DNA from: CAWBQO01 sp963790965
Lineage (GTDB): Bacteria > Bacteroidota > Rhodothermia > Rhodothermales > DASSAV01
Assembly: GCA_963790965.1 (NCBI GenBank)
Contig: CAWBQO010000006.1
Coordinates: 744,001-808,000 of the forward strand
Reading direction: 5' to 3'
Length of the DNA stretch: 64,000 bases
Positions 17,448 through 25,240 of the stretch are shown piece after piece. A program made the translations under genes and the position numbers. Every line of letters begins with the position of its first letter. The first letter of the stretch is position 1. Under the pieces are notes generated by a model, which made no database searches, was not told where the DNA came from, and saw only the letters and a list, made by a program, of their open reading frames with translations.

Positions 17448-17636
17448 TCAGACCTTTCGCCGGACAAAGCGCACAATCGCCCAGATGATGGCGATAATGA
17501 CGATGAGCACGATCACGCCGACCCAGAAGCCGAACTTCAAGATCCCGCCGACGAGATCGCAGCCGGGCAGGACGAGCAGCATCAGGGTAAGCGTAACGAG
17601 GAGGAGGGTGTCTCTGTAGCGAGTGAGCATGTCCAT
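17448..17636 (-). CDS. Small lipoprotein-like membrane protein (62 aa)
   Basis: A 62-residue protein: TLLLVTLTLMLLVLPGC is a signal with lipobox (LPGC), followed by DLVGGILKFGFWVGVIVLIVIIAIIWAIVRFVRRKV, a membrane helix with a basic tail. Very similar short proteins (Cys, then VGGI.K.G..VGI, then helix) recur in Bacteroidota and are often mislabelled as phosphatidate cytidylyltransferase; the function is unknown. It converges with the LURP-one-like gene. Confidence 0.7.
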   Translation of the reverse strand: MDMLTRYRDTLLLVTLTLMLLVLPGCDLVGGILKFGFWVGVIVLIVIIAIIWAIVRFVRRKV

Positions 17637-17737
17637 AGCGAAAGGTGGTTAGTCCGGCAGAATGCTCCTTCTACTCGGCTTCCGCAACCTTCATCCCGCC
17701 GCAGCGAGGCGATTGCGCAAAGGTTACACGCAGGCCC

Positions 17738-18229
17738 CTATTCATCGAGGTGAATGACCTCGGCGGCCTTCAGCGCACCGTCGGATACTTCCAGGCGGAC
17801 GCACGTTTTCACCTTGTGGAATCCCTGGCGGCCCGCAGCGCCCGGATTGATGAAGAGCATGCCCCGGAGCGCCTTGACCCGTTCGATGCGGAGAATGTGG
17901 CTGTGCCCGGCGATGAAGACGTGCGGAGGCTCTTCCCGTAAGCGCGGCCCGACCGCCTGATCCCACCGCCCGGGCCGTCCGCCGATGTGGCGCATCCAGA
18001 AGACAAGCCCTTCGAACACGAACTGTTGTTCCTCCGGCACGCGCTTGCGAATGTCCTGCCCATCGATATTGCCCCAGACGGCGCGAACGGGGGCAAGCCG
18101 CTGCAGCGCGTCGAGTATGTCCGCCGTGCCGATGTCCCCAGCATGGAGGATGAGATCCACGCCCGAGAGGAACTCCGGCAGAGCCGGATGAAAAAACCCA
18201 TGCGTGTCAGAAACAATGCCGATTTTCAT
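17738..18229 (-). CDS. YfcE/MJ0936-type metallophosphoesterase
   Basis: A 163-residue calcineurin-like phosphodiesterase. Metal-binding motifs are present in order: SDTHG (residues 7-11), LHAGDIG (about 28-34), WGNIDG (about 52-57), and GHSHILRIE (about 108) with NPGAAGR at the end of the core. This is the compact YfcE family, which hydrolyses phosphodiesters with Mn2+ and whose natural substrate is unknown. It stands alone; element R2 lies about 50 bases upstream of its start. Confidence 0.9.
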   Translation of the reverse strand: MKIGIVSDTHGFFHPALPEFLSGVDLILHAGDIGTADILDALQRLAPVRAVWGNIDGQDIRKRVPEEQQFVFEGLVFWMRHIGGRPGRWDQAVGPRLREEPPHVFIAGHSHILRIERVKALRGMLFINPGAAGRQGFHKVKTCVRLEVSDGALKAAEVIHLDE

Positions 18230-18282
18230 AAATGTTTTTCGAACAAGGCGAAGATACGAGGCCTATCCCTGGCCATTACTAA

Positions 18283-18452
18283 GAGGCTGTTGAAATAATA
18301 GAACGCGCTGTATGTAGCTGAGCAAATGGACCAAAGCACCCACGCAACTTCCCCCTTGAGGGGGACTCAAGGGAGTGTTAGGCAGCGTTTCAGTCGCGCA
18401 CATCGTCTCAAATATCTGCAGCGCATTCCATTGATAGTAAATCAACAGCCTG
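18283..18452 (+). mobile_element. MITE-like element copy R2 with perfect CTAA duplication
   Basis: Begins GAGGCTGTTGAAATAATAG and ends ATCAACAGCCTG; flanked by CTAA on both sides (18279-18282 and 18453-18456), a perfect 4-bp target duplication. Central CCCCCTTGAGGGGG. It is the youngest-looking copy together with R1 (ten differences). A family-B repeat begins directly at its right flank. Confidence 0.88.
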
Positions 18453-18456
18453 CTAA

Positions 18457-18740
18457 GACCTGTTGATTCAATCCACACATCCCTTGATGCCTGCTCTGTA
18501 TTCGCCTTTTTTCAGCAGGCTCTCAGCATCCGGGAAGGACAGATCCTTCACTACGTTCAGGATGACAAACGGGGATACCGGAGAAGACGAGAAAGCGACC
18601 GAGGTCACGAAAAGCAAAACGTCCCGCCCGTGTCATGCTGAGCGAAGCGAAGCATCTCAGCCTTGCTTTGGTTCGCTGTTGATTCCGTTCACACAACCTT
18701 TGATGCCTGGTCTGGATTCACTTTATTTCAACAGTCCCAT
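18457..18740 (+). repeat. Family-B repeat copy adjoining R2
   Basis: Starts GACCTGTTGATTCAATCC and ends CTTTATTTCAACAGTCCC, ends that resemble the R-element termini. Inside are AGATCCTTCACTACGTTCAG and, near 18640, a GCTGAGCGAAGCGAAGCATC hairpin. Related copies are at 40520-40720 and 58190-58405. No open frame in it looks coding. Confidence 0.65.
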
Positions 18741-18799
18741 AGACCTTCGCCGATGATGCGCGCCTCAGTAGCACCTTCTTTTCTGCAGCCTCTTCAACC

Positions 18800-19570
18800 A
18801 TGAACGACAAGTATGGAACCGCATGGTCTCGGGAGGAGACGATGTTGGCACTTTACCTGTACTGCCAGATTCCATTCGCTCGGACCAAGTGAAGCACGCC
18901 TGAGGTGATCGAGCTTGCGCAGATGATTGGACGAACTCCAAGCTCCGTAGCTCGCAAACTCGGCAATCTCGGCTCGTTTGATGAACGTCTTATGCAGCGG
19001 GGCATCAGCGGTTTGGTCCATGCCAGCAAGCTTGACGATGAAGTTTGGCAAACGTACACTGGCGACTGGCAAGCGCTTGTAGAGGACGCAGAAAGGTTAC
19101 TGTTTCAGTTAAAGAGTGCCACCCGGCAGCCCGATGGGCATGACGATCTTCCGCTGCCGCCATCAGGACCGAGCGAGCAGGAGGCCATCGTGAGGGTACG
19201 AAGAGGCCAATCCTTTTTCAGGCGAGCCGTGTTGTCGAGCTACGATAGCTGTTGCGCAGTTTGCGGATTAGACTTACCGGCCCTTCTTTCTGCAGGTCAC
19301 ATCATTCCATGGTCAGAACGGGCGGATTTACGCCTCGATCCCCGCAACGGCATGGCCTTCTGTGCTCTTCACGATCGCGCCTATGATAAGGGTTTTATGA
19401 CGGTGACGCCGGAGTTTCGGGTGGCAGTTTCGCATCGCGTGCTTAAAACGCGCTCCTCCGCTGCTCGAGATATGCTGATGAAGTACAATGGGGAAAAGGT
19501 CACCATGCCGACCCGCTTCGCGCCCCTGAGCGCCTTTCTCGTGTGGCACGAACAGCATGTTTACCAGTAG
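18800..19570 (+). pseudogene. HNH endonuclease gene interrupted by an in-frame TGA
   Basis: From ATG 18800 the frame reads KYGTAWSREETMLALYLYCQIPF, then TGA at 18890-18892, then continues in the same frame STPEVIELAQMIGRTPSSVARKLGN through to 19570. Both sides match one family of stand-alone HNH nucleases (N-terminal DNA-binding part, C-terminal HNH), in which a Lys or Arg stands where the TGA is; CGA to TGA would explain it. The HNH domain is intact: CCAVCGLDLPALLSAGHIIPW, RLDPRNGMAFCALHDRAYDKG. A GTG at 18905 could restart a 221-residue product lacking the first 35 residues. The base composition is lower in GC than neighbours, which suggests transfer. No methylase is adjacent. Confidence 0.8.
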
Positions 19571-19923
19571 TCATCTAACTACTCCAATGCGAAGTTGGAC
19601 CATACTTCTATCCAGATCAAATGGAGAACTTCTCAGTGGAAGATCGTCGCACGTGGACCGGGCGCATTGCCTGCATAGATTCCGATGAGTTTTCCAATCC
19701 GCCCTGCCCTTCCTCACCAGCGGCATCATGTAGACCGCACCTAGGAGCGATGCTTTGGCTGCCGAATGGGTGAGTGCATGAAAGGCTGCCGCTACATACG
19801 CATCGTGAAGCAGCTCACAGGAGCGTTATTCACGCATCAACAGCCGCAGTTGGTTCGCCGTTGAAGTCGCAGGATAGCGCCTGTACACCTCAGATAGGTC
19901 CGTAGCGAGGTGCCGCCGCTTCC
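19571..19923. other. Gene-free stretch after the HNH gene
   Basis: About 350 bases with lower GC than the surroundings. The only open reading is a short leftward run ending LRLLMRE that is continuous with the end of the carrier gene in another frame and matches nothing I know. It may be remnant DNA that arrived with the HNH gene. Confidence 0.4.
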
Positions 19924-21426
19924 CTACTGCAACTGCACAATGGCAGCGTAGGCGAGGACGGCCAGGAGGACGAGGTAGATCTTGCCGAGCAGCGGCAGGA
20001 TGAATCGCGCCCACCGCTGAAACGGAATCCGCCCGAGCACGAGCATTCCCATTAGCAGCGCGTTCGTCGGGACGATCATGTTCGTGAAGCCGTCTCCGAA
20101 CTGGTAGGCCAGCACCGCCGTCTCGCGCCCCACGCCGGTCAGATCCGCCAGCGGTGCCATGATGGGCATCGTCACGTACGCCTGTCCGCTGCCGGAAGGA
20201 ATGAGAAAGTTGACGATGCTCTGCACGGCCAGCATCCCCCAGGCGGACACGACGGACGAGAACGCGCCCAGCCCGTCGGCGCTCTGCAGCAACCCGGCAA
20301 TGCCGTGGATCACGGTGTCGATGACGTGGGCGTCGCTCAAGACCACTTCAATCGTGCGCGCAAAACCGATCAGCAGCGCCGTGCCGGTCAGCTCGGCCGC
20401 CCCCGTCACGAACGCGCGCGCGGTCAGGTTCGGCGACATGCGCCCGACGAAGGCCGCAAAGAGCGCCACGCCAAGGAAAAGCGCGGCCAGTTCGATCAAG
20501 TACCAGTCGTAATGTGCAACACCCCACACGAAGGCGCCGATCATCACGACGAACGCGGAAAGGATGCCCATGCGCTGCGGCGTGAGCCGCACGTCGGTCG
20601 GCATCTCGAAGCCCACGGAGTAGTCCACATCGGCCACCAGGCTCTTTGAAGGGTCTTCCCGGATGCGCCGCGCATAAACCATCAAGTGGTGAACGCTGAT
20701 CACGATGCAGACGGCGAGCAGCCCCCACCGGGGCCAGAACCAGAATGTCGGGTCCTGACCTGCGATGCTCTTGGCAATCATGATGGTGAACGGGTTCAGC
20801 GCCGCGCATCCGTACCCCACGCCCGCGCCGATGTAAACGATGCCCATCGCTACGATCGCATCGAGGCCGAGCGCAATGCTCATCGCCACGAGAATGGGAA
20901 CGAACGGCATGTACTCCTCCGCCATTCCGATGGTGGATGAACCGACCGCGAACAGCGTCACCATGCCCGCCGTCAGTAGCAGCGGTGTCCCGCCCAGGTG
21001 CCGAATGGCGGTTCCAATGAGCGCATCGATGGCCCCCGTCTCCCGCACGACCGCAATAACGCCGCCGACGATAAAGACGAAGAAAATGATCTCCGCCGCC
21101 GCGTCGAGTCCTTTTGGAATCTTCGTCAGAAAGGCGTGCCACGCGAGCGGCTCCGCCTCGACGAGGTGGAACGTTCCCTCCTTCACCTTCCGGCCGGGAG
21201 CGCTCTCCAGCGACCCTTCGGGGATCGTGATCGTCCGCTCCCCTGCGTCGGAGATGGCGGTCTCACCGGGCAGACCCGGAAGCACGAACTTGAGCGGTTC
21301 GGCCACTTCGGTCGTGTCGAGTTCACGGTCGTAAACGCCCGCCGGGATGAAGTACGTCATGATCTGCGCGAGCACAATCATGGCGAAGATGAGGACGAGC
21401 GAATCTGGAAACGAAAGTTTTTTCAT
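19924..21426 (-). CDS. YfcC/DcuC-type C4-dicarboxylate or basic amino-acid carrier
   Basis: A 500-residue inner-membrane protein starting MKKLSFPDSLVLIFAMIVLAQIMTYFIPAGVYDRE, the characteristic opening of the YfcC family (C4-dicarboxylate anaerobic carrier superfamily). About 12 hydrophobic helices follow; conserved segments include EIIFFVFIVGGVIAVVRETGAID, GSSTIGMAEEYMPFVPI, GYGCAALNPFTIMIAKSIAG, FLIPSGSGQAYVTMPIMAPLAD and QFGDGFTNMIVPTNALLMGML. The substrate cannot be read from sequence. The ATG at 21426 fits the family; the open frame reaches 21936 but that part is the shadow of the next gene. It lies 92 bp behind trmH on the same strand. Confidence 0.88.
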   Translation of the reverse strand: MKKLSFPDSLVLIFAMIVLAQIMTYFIPAGVYDRELDTTEVAEPLKFVLPGLPGETAISDAGERTITIPEGSLESAPGRKVKEGTFHLVEAEPLAWHAFLTKIPKGLDAAAEIIFFVFIVGGVIAVVRETGAIDALIGTAIRHLGGTPLLLTAGMVTLFAVGSSTIGMAEEYMPFVPILVAMSIALGLDAIVAMGIVYIGAGVGYGCAALNPFTIMIAKSIAGQDPTFWFWPRWGLLAVCIVISVHHLMVYARRIREDPSKSLVADVDYSVGFEMPTDVRLTPQRMGILSAFVVMIGAFVWGVAHYDWYLIELAALFLGVALFAAFVGRMSPNLTARAFVTGAAELTGTALLIGFARTIEVVLSDAHVIDTVIHGIAGLLQSADGLGAFSSVVSAWGMLAVQSIVNFLIPSGSGQAYVTMPIMAPLADLTGVGRETAVLAYQFGDGFTNMIVPTNALLMGMLVLGRIPFQRWARFILPLLGKIYLVLLAVLAYAAIVQLQ

Positions 21427-21518
21427 CGGGAGACGAGCGAAGGAAGCGCCGGGCGGCCGGCGGCGCGTACAGACACGAGCCGGAATGTACGACGCTCGGG
21501 GCGAACGCCGCCTACCGC

Positions 21519-22301
21519 TCATCCCATCTCGGCCGAAAACGCGCGTTCTGCAAGGTCTCGGGAGCGCCGCACACTGCGAAGATACCAGAGCGCCCGCAGG
21601 TTCGCCCGCTCGCGCTCGGATAGGTCGCCATGGAAGCCTTGCCGCGCGATCCGGTCTTCTCGCGCGTGGTGGAGCAGGATTCCGGCCGCCACCGAAATGT
21701 TGAAGCTCGACGTGAAGCCGCACATCGGGATGGTGCAGCGCTCGTCGGCGGCGGCGAGAAGCGCCTCGGAAAGGCCGTCGCGTTCGTTGCCGAGCAGGAG
21801 CGCCGTCTTTACCGTAAAGTCTATTTCGTGAAAGGGCCTGGCCGCCGACGGGTGCGTCGCTACGAGGCGGTAGCCCTGTTCTTTCAGGTAGGCTGCGCAC
21901 GTCTCGGACTGCTCCCACCGGAACAGGTCCGTCCACTTCTGAGCGCCAACGGCCGTGCGGACCGAGTTCTTGAACGTGCGCCCTGCCGTGATCAGGTGGA
22001 ATGCCTGGCAGCCCACACCCTCGGCCGTTCGCAGAACCGCGCTGATGTTGCCCGTGTCCACCACCCCCTCGAGCACCGGCACGATTCCGTAGGTTCGCTC
22101 CAGAAGCACCTGCTCGATCCGCTCCTTCCGGCGCTCGGAGAGATACCCACCGAGAACGCGCACCACGTCGGACGCCGAACGGTCGCGACCGGCAAAGGGA
22201 AAGGTGAGGTCCGCCGCGACGACGGCGCGCCGCTCCGCACCCGGAATGCCCTTCGGCGGCGGCGTCTCCGGAGCCGGGCGATGAGGTCGGCGGAGGCTCA
22301 T
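21519..22301 (-). CDS. trmH: tRNA (guanosine-2'-O-)-methyltransferase, TrmH-type
   Basis: A SpoU-fold 2'-O-methyltransferase, about 260 residues. The N-terminal region ERRKERIEQVLLERTYGIVPVLEGVVDTGNISAVLRTAEGVGCQAFHLI and the knot motifs LLLGNERDGLS and CTIPMCGFTSSFNISVAAGILLHH match TrmH, which methylates G18 of tRNAs. I chose ATG 22301 (MSLRRPHRP), which follows the upstream gene's stop by 4 bases; the frame is open to 22346 but that part overlaps the neighbour. The protein has a proline-rich N-terminal extension of about 40 residues. Confidence 0.92.
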   Translation of the reverse strand: MSLRRPHRPAPETPPPKGIPGAERRAVVAADLTFPFAGRDRSASDVVRVLGGYLSERRKERIEQVLLERTYGIVPVLEGVVDTGNISAVLRTAEGVGCQAFHLITAGRTFKNSVRTAVGAQKWTDLFRWEQSETCAAYLKEQGYRLVATHPSAARPFHEIDFTVKTALLLGNERDGLSEALLAAADERCTIPMCGFTSSFNISVAAGILLHHAREDRIARQGFHGDLSERERANLRALWYLRSVRRSRDLAERAFSAEMG

Positions 22302-22305
22302 GGCG

Positions 22306-23094
22306 CTATGCCCCTGTTCGAGTCCACTGCTGCATGAGTATGCCACCGGCCACGGATACGTTCAGCGACTCCGCACCCCGGCGGCCGGGGTTTCCGGGAA
22401 TGGACACGAAGCCGCCAACCAGCGCGCGCACCTCCGCCGAGACGCCGTGCGCCTCGCTCCCGAGCACGAGCACCGACGGAGCCGACGGGTGCCATTCATC
22501 CGGCGGCGATCCTTCAAGATCGGCCGCGTAGAGCGCGAAGCCTTTCTCCCGAAGGTCGCCCAGCGACCGGGGGAGGTCCGGCGACCGCGAGAGCACGACG
22601 TCCCACAACCCGCCCATGGCCGAGCGAACGACCTTCGGGCTAAACAGGTCGGCCGAACCCGGCCCGGCGAGCACCGCATCGATGCCAAACCAGGCGGCCG
22701 TGCGGACGAGCGTCCCGACGTTGCCCGGGTCCTGCACCGCGTCGAGCGCGAGTACGCGCCGAACGCCCTCCCACGCGGCCTCTTCGCCCGGCAGGCGCAC
22801 GACGGCAAGAATGCCCTGCGCCGTCTCGACGTCGGAGAGGCGGGCCAGGTCGGCGTCTTTGATCGCATAGAACGGGACGCCCGCAGCTTTCAGCAGCGCC
22901 TCGATGGCCGGGTCGGCGCGGCGCGATTCGGCGACAACGAGTTCGACGAGCGGCGCGCCGGCTTCGACCGCCGATTCGACGGAACGAAGTCCCTCCACGA
23001 CCATCTGCCCGAGGCGGTCGCGGTATTTCTTCTGCTGAAGCGAGGCTATTTCCTTACGGCGGCGCTCGGTGAGCGGCTGGGGCGAGAGGTTCAT
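22306..23094 (-). CDS. SpoU-family RNA 2'-O-methyltransferase (RlmB/TsnR-like)
   Basis: A 262-residue protein with an N-terminal substrate-binding domain (RRKEIASLQQKKYRDRLGQMVVEGLRSVESAVEAG) and the trefoil-knot domain: LDAVQDPGNVGTLVRTAAWFGIDAVLAG, LGSEAHGVSAEVRALV and SIPGNPGRRGAESLNVSVAGGILMQQW. This is the 23S rRNA 2'-O-methyltransferase type, distinct from the TrmH next to it; the target nucleotide is not predictable. The next gene starts 4 bases after its stop, so both methyltransferases are likely co-translated. Confidence 0.9.
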   Translation of the reverse strand: MNLSPQPLTERRRKEIASLQQKKYRDRLGQMVVEGLRSVESAVEAGAPLVELVVAESRRADPAIEALLKAAGVPFYAIKDADLARLSDVETAQGILAVVRLPGEEAAWEGVRRVLALDAVQDPGNVGTLVRTAAWFGIDAVLAGPGSADLFSPKVVRSAMGGLWDVVLSRSPDLPRSLGDLREKGFALYAADLEGSPPDEWHPSAPSVLVLGSEAHGVSAEVRALVGGFVSIPGNPGRRGAESLNVSVAGGILMQQWTRTGA

Positions 23095-23234
23095 CGAGCA
23101 GATTGTGAATAGCGGTATAGAATGCGGCCGCGAGCGCCACGATAGCTGAGTTGCGTCGTACCTTTTAACAATTCAGCGCGGGGTCAATCTACGGCGGCCG
23201 CGCATTCGACCAACCGAACACAGAGCAAAGCACC

Positions 23235-24542
23235 ATGCCGTTCAAGCGTAATGTATACGAACGCGCCGTGTACCGGGAACCAGGCCCGGTACTCGACCGG
23301 GAAAGCCCCTTCGAGTCTATGATGCAGCGTTTCGACATCGCTGCCGAGATTCTTGAGCTTGACCCCGGATTCTACGAGTATCTTTGCACCCCGGCGCGCA
23401 TCCACATCACAGCGGTTCCCGTCATGATGGACGAGGGCCGGATGAAGGTCTTTACCGGCTACCGCGTCATCCACAACGAAATCCTTGGCCCGAGCAAGGG
23501 CGGCATCCGCTACGCGCCCGACGTGACGCTCGACGAAGTGAAAGCGCTTGCGGCATGGATGACGTGGAAGTGCGCCGTCGTCAGCGTGCCCTTCGGAGGC
23601 GGCAAAGGCGGCGTCGTTTGCAACCCTCGCGAGATGAGCCCGGGAGAACTCGAACGCCTCACCCGCCGCTACACCGCCAACCTGATCGACGTTTTCGGAC
23701 CGGACAAGGACATCCCGGCACCGGACATGAACACGAACGAGCAGGTCATGGCGTGGATTCTCGACACGTATTCCATGCACTCGCGCCGCACGGAGAACGC
23801 CGTCGTGACGGGCAAGCCCATCAGCCTCGGCGGATCTCAGGGACGCCGTGAAGCCACGGGCCGGGGCGTCATGACCGTGACCCTCGCGGCAATGGAGCGG
23901 CTCGGCATGCGCGCCGCCCAGAGCAGCGTTGCCGTGCAGGGCTTCGGTAACGTGGGTTCGGTGGCCGCGACGCTCATGGCCGAGCAGGGCTGCAAGGTCA
24001 AGGCTATCGGAGACATCACCGGCTCGTATTATAACGAGAACGGCCTCGATCTCCAGAAGATGATCGCCTACGCCGCCGCCAACCGCAACTCGCTCGAAGG
24101 CTTCTCCGAAGCGGAAAAGGTCTCGACCGACGAGTTCTTCGGCCTCGACGTCGACGTGCTCATCCCCGCCGCGAAGGAGGACCAGATCACCCGCCATAAC
24201 GCGGACAAGATCAAGGCGAAGATCATTGCCGAGGGCGCGAACGGACCGACCAGCCCGGAGGCGGACGACATACTCAACGAACGCGGCGTCCTCGTCATCC
24301 CGGACATTCTGGCCAACGCCGGCGGCGTCACGGTTTCTTACTTCGAGTGGGTTCAGGACCGGCAAGGCTACTTCTGGACGCTCGACCGCGTGAACCGGCG
24401 CCTCGACCGTGGCATGCGCAAAGCGTTCGACGACGTGTACGGCGCGGCCCAGCGCTACAACGTCTCCATGCGCATCGGCGCGTATGTGCTCGCCGTCGAG
24501 AAGGTGGCCGGCGCACTTCGCCTGCGCGGCATTTACGCATAG
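23235..24542 (+). CDS. gdhA: Glutamate dehydrogenase (Glu/Leu/Phe/Val family)
   Basis: Interconverts glutamate with 2-oxoglutarate and ammonia using NAD(P). The 435-residue length is that of hexameric short GDHs. The substrate site reads PVMMDEGRMKVFTGYRVIHNEILGPSKGGIRYAPDV and WKCAVVSVPFGGGKGGV (catalytic Lys of the GGGKGG region), followed by PAPDMNTNEQVMAWILDTYS and the Rossmann motif VAVQGFGNVGSVAATLM; IIAEGANGPTSPEAD and FEWVQDRQGYFW complete the family set. The residue after the GxGxxG strand is in a region KVKAIGDITG, which gives no clear NAD/NADP verdict. It is a single gene, preceded by a divergent methyltransferase. Confidence 0.95.
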   Translation: MPFKRNVYERAVYREPGPVLDRESPFESMMQRFDIAAEILELDPGFYEYLCTPARIHITAVPVMMDEGRMKVFTGYRVIHNEILGPSKGGIRYAPDVTLDEVKALAAWMTWKCAVVSVPFGGGKGGVVCNPREMSPGELERLTRRYTANLIDVFGPDKDIPAPDMNTNEQVMAWILDTYSMHSRRTENAVVTGKPISLGGSQGRREATGRGVMTVTLAAMERLGMRAAQSSVAVQGFGNVGSVAATLMAEQGCKVKAIGDITGSYYNENGLDLQKMIAYAAANRNSLEGFSEAEKVSTDEFFGLDVDVLIPAAKEDQITRHNADKIKAKIIAEGANGPTSPEADDILNERGVLVIPDILANAGGVTVSYFEWVQDRQGYFWTLDRVNRRLDRGMRKAFDDVYGAAQRYNVSMRIGAYVLAVEKVAGALRLRGIYA

Positions 24543-24625
24543 GATTCGCGAAACCGGCGAACAGCGGGCGGAGAGACACGTATCTTGCGGACACCACCGC
24601 AAGCCGTCTTTCCGCCCGCTCTTTT

Positions 24626-25240
24626 ATGCCCCGCCGCCTACTCCTTCCGGTTTGCGCCTTCTTCCTCCTGCCTTTGTTTGGCGGAAGCTGGATGCAGACT
24701 GCGGCTGCTCAGCCGACCAACGAAGCCGTTTTCTCCGGACTCGCGGCCGAGTGCCTTCCGCCCCTGCCGGACGCCGCAGGCGGAATAAGACTCCGCGCCC
24801 CCGACGCCATGCCCTTCGTCCGTTCGGCCATTGTGAACGCGTGGAAAGGGGAAGGTCGAAGCGTGTACGTCGAAGACAGCCTCTTTGCGCAGCCCTACCC
24901 GGCCTTCTCGTACAGCGTCAGTGACGCGCGCGTCCGGTACGCTCGTGCCGGGCGCGGCAAGCTGCAACGGACCGTCGACCTGGAGCTTCGGTACACCCTC
25001 ACCGGCGCAGACGGCCTCGTCTTGAACGACGCGCCCTGCCGCAAGCAGTGGGTGGATGTCGTTCCGCTCCGAGAGGCCGAGCGCCTCGCGACGGCAGCCT
25101 ACCCGGAAACGCAGGCCGCCCTGCCCGACGCCGGCTGGCGACGGCGTTACCTGGAACCGTCGCTCCTGCTCGGAGCCACCGCGCTGTCCGTGTACCTTCT
25201 CTTTTCGCTTCGCAGCGGCCAGGGCAATGACGGATCGTAG
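24626..25240 (+). CDS. Exported protein of unknown function (204 aa)
   Basis: Not recognised. ATG 24626 gives a signal peptide (MPRRLLLPVCAFFLLPLFGGSWMQTAAAQ), a soluble region of about 140 residues rich in beta-prone segments (YVEDSLFAQPYPAFSYSVSDARVRYARAGRGKLQRTVDLELRYTLTGADG), and a C-terminal hydrophobic helix (LEPSLLLGATALSVYLLFSL). Two cysteines (AEC, APC) could pair. Its last 14 bases overlap the following Ig-like lipoprotein gene, so the two are coupled and probably act together at the envelope. Confidence 0.7.
   Translation: MPRRLLLPVCAFFLLPLFGGSWMQTAAAQPTNEAVFSGLAAECLPPLPDAAGGIRLRAPDAMPFVRSAIVNAWKGEGRSVYVEDSLFAQPYPAFSYSVSDARVRYARAGRGKLQRTVDLELRYTLTGADGLVLNDAPCRKQWVDVVPLREAERLATAAYPETQAALPDAGWRRRYLEPSLLLGATALSVYLLFSLRSGQGNDGS

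Noticed and set aside
18800..19570. TGA as selenocysteine or recoded sense codon in the HNH gene
   Set aside because: TGA is used as an ordinary stop elsewhere (coaE, nnr), the expected residue is Arg/Lys and no SECIS-like hairpin is apparent right after it.
19924..21936. A 670-residue carrier with a long N-terminal extension
   Set aside because: The first 170 residues are a shadow of the overlapping trmH gene; MKKLSFPD at 21426 is the typical start.
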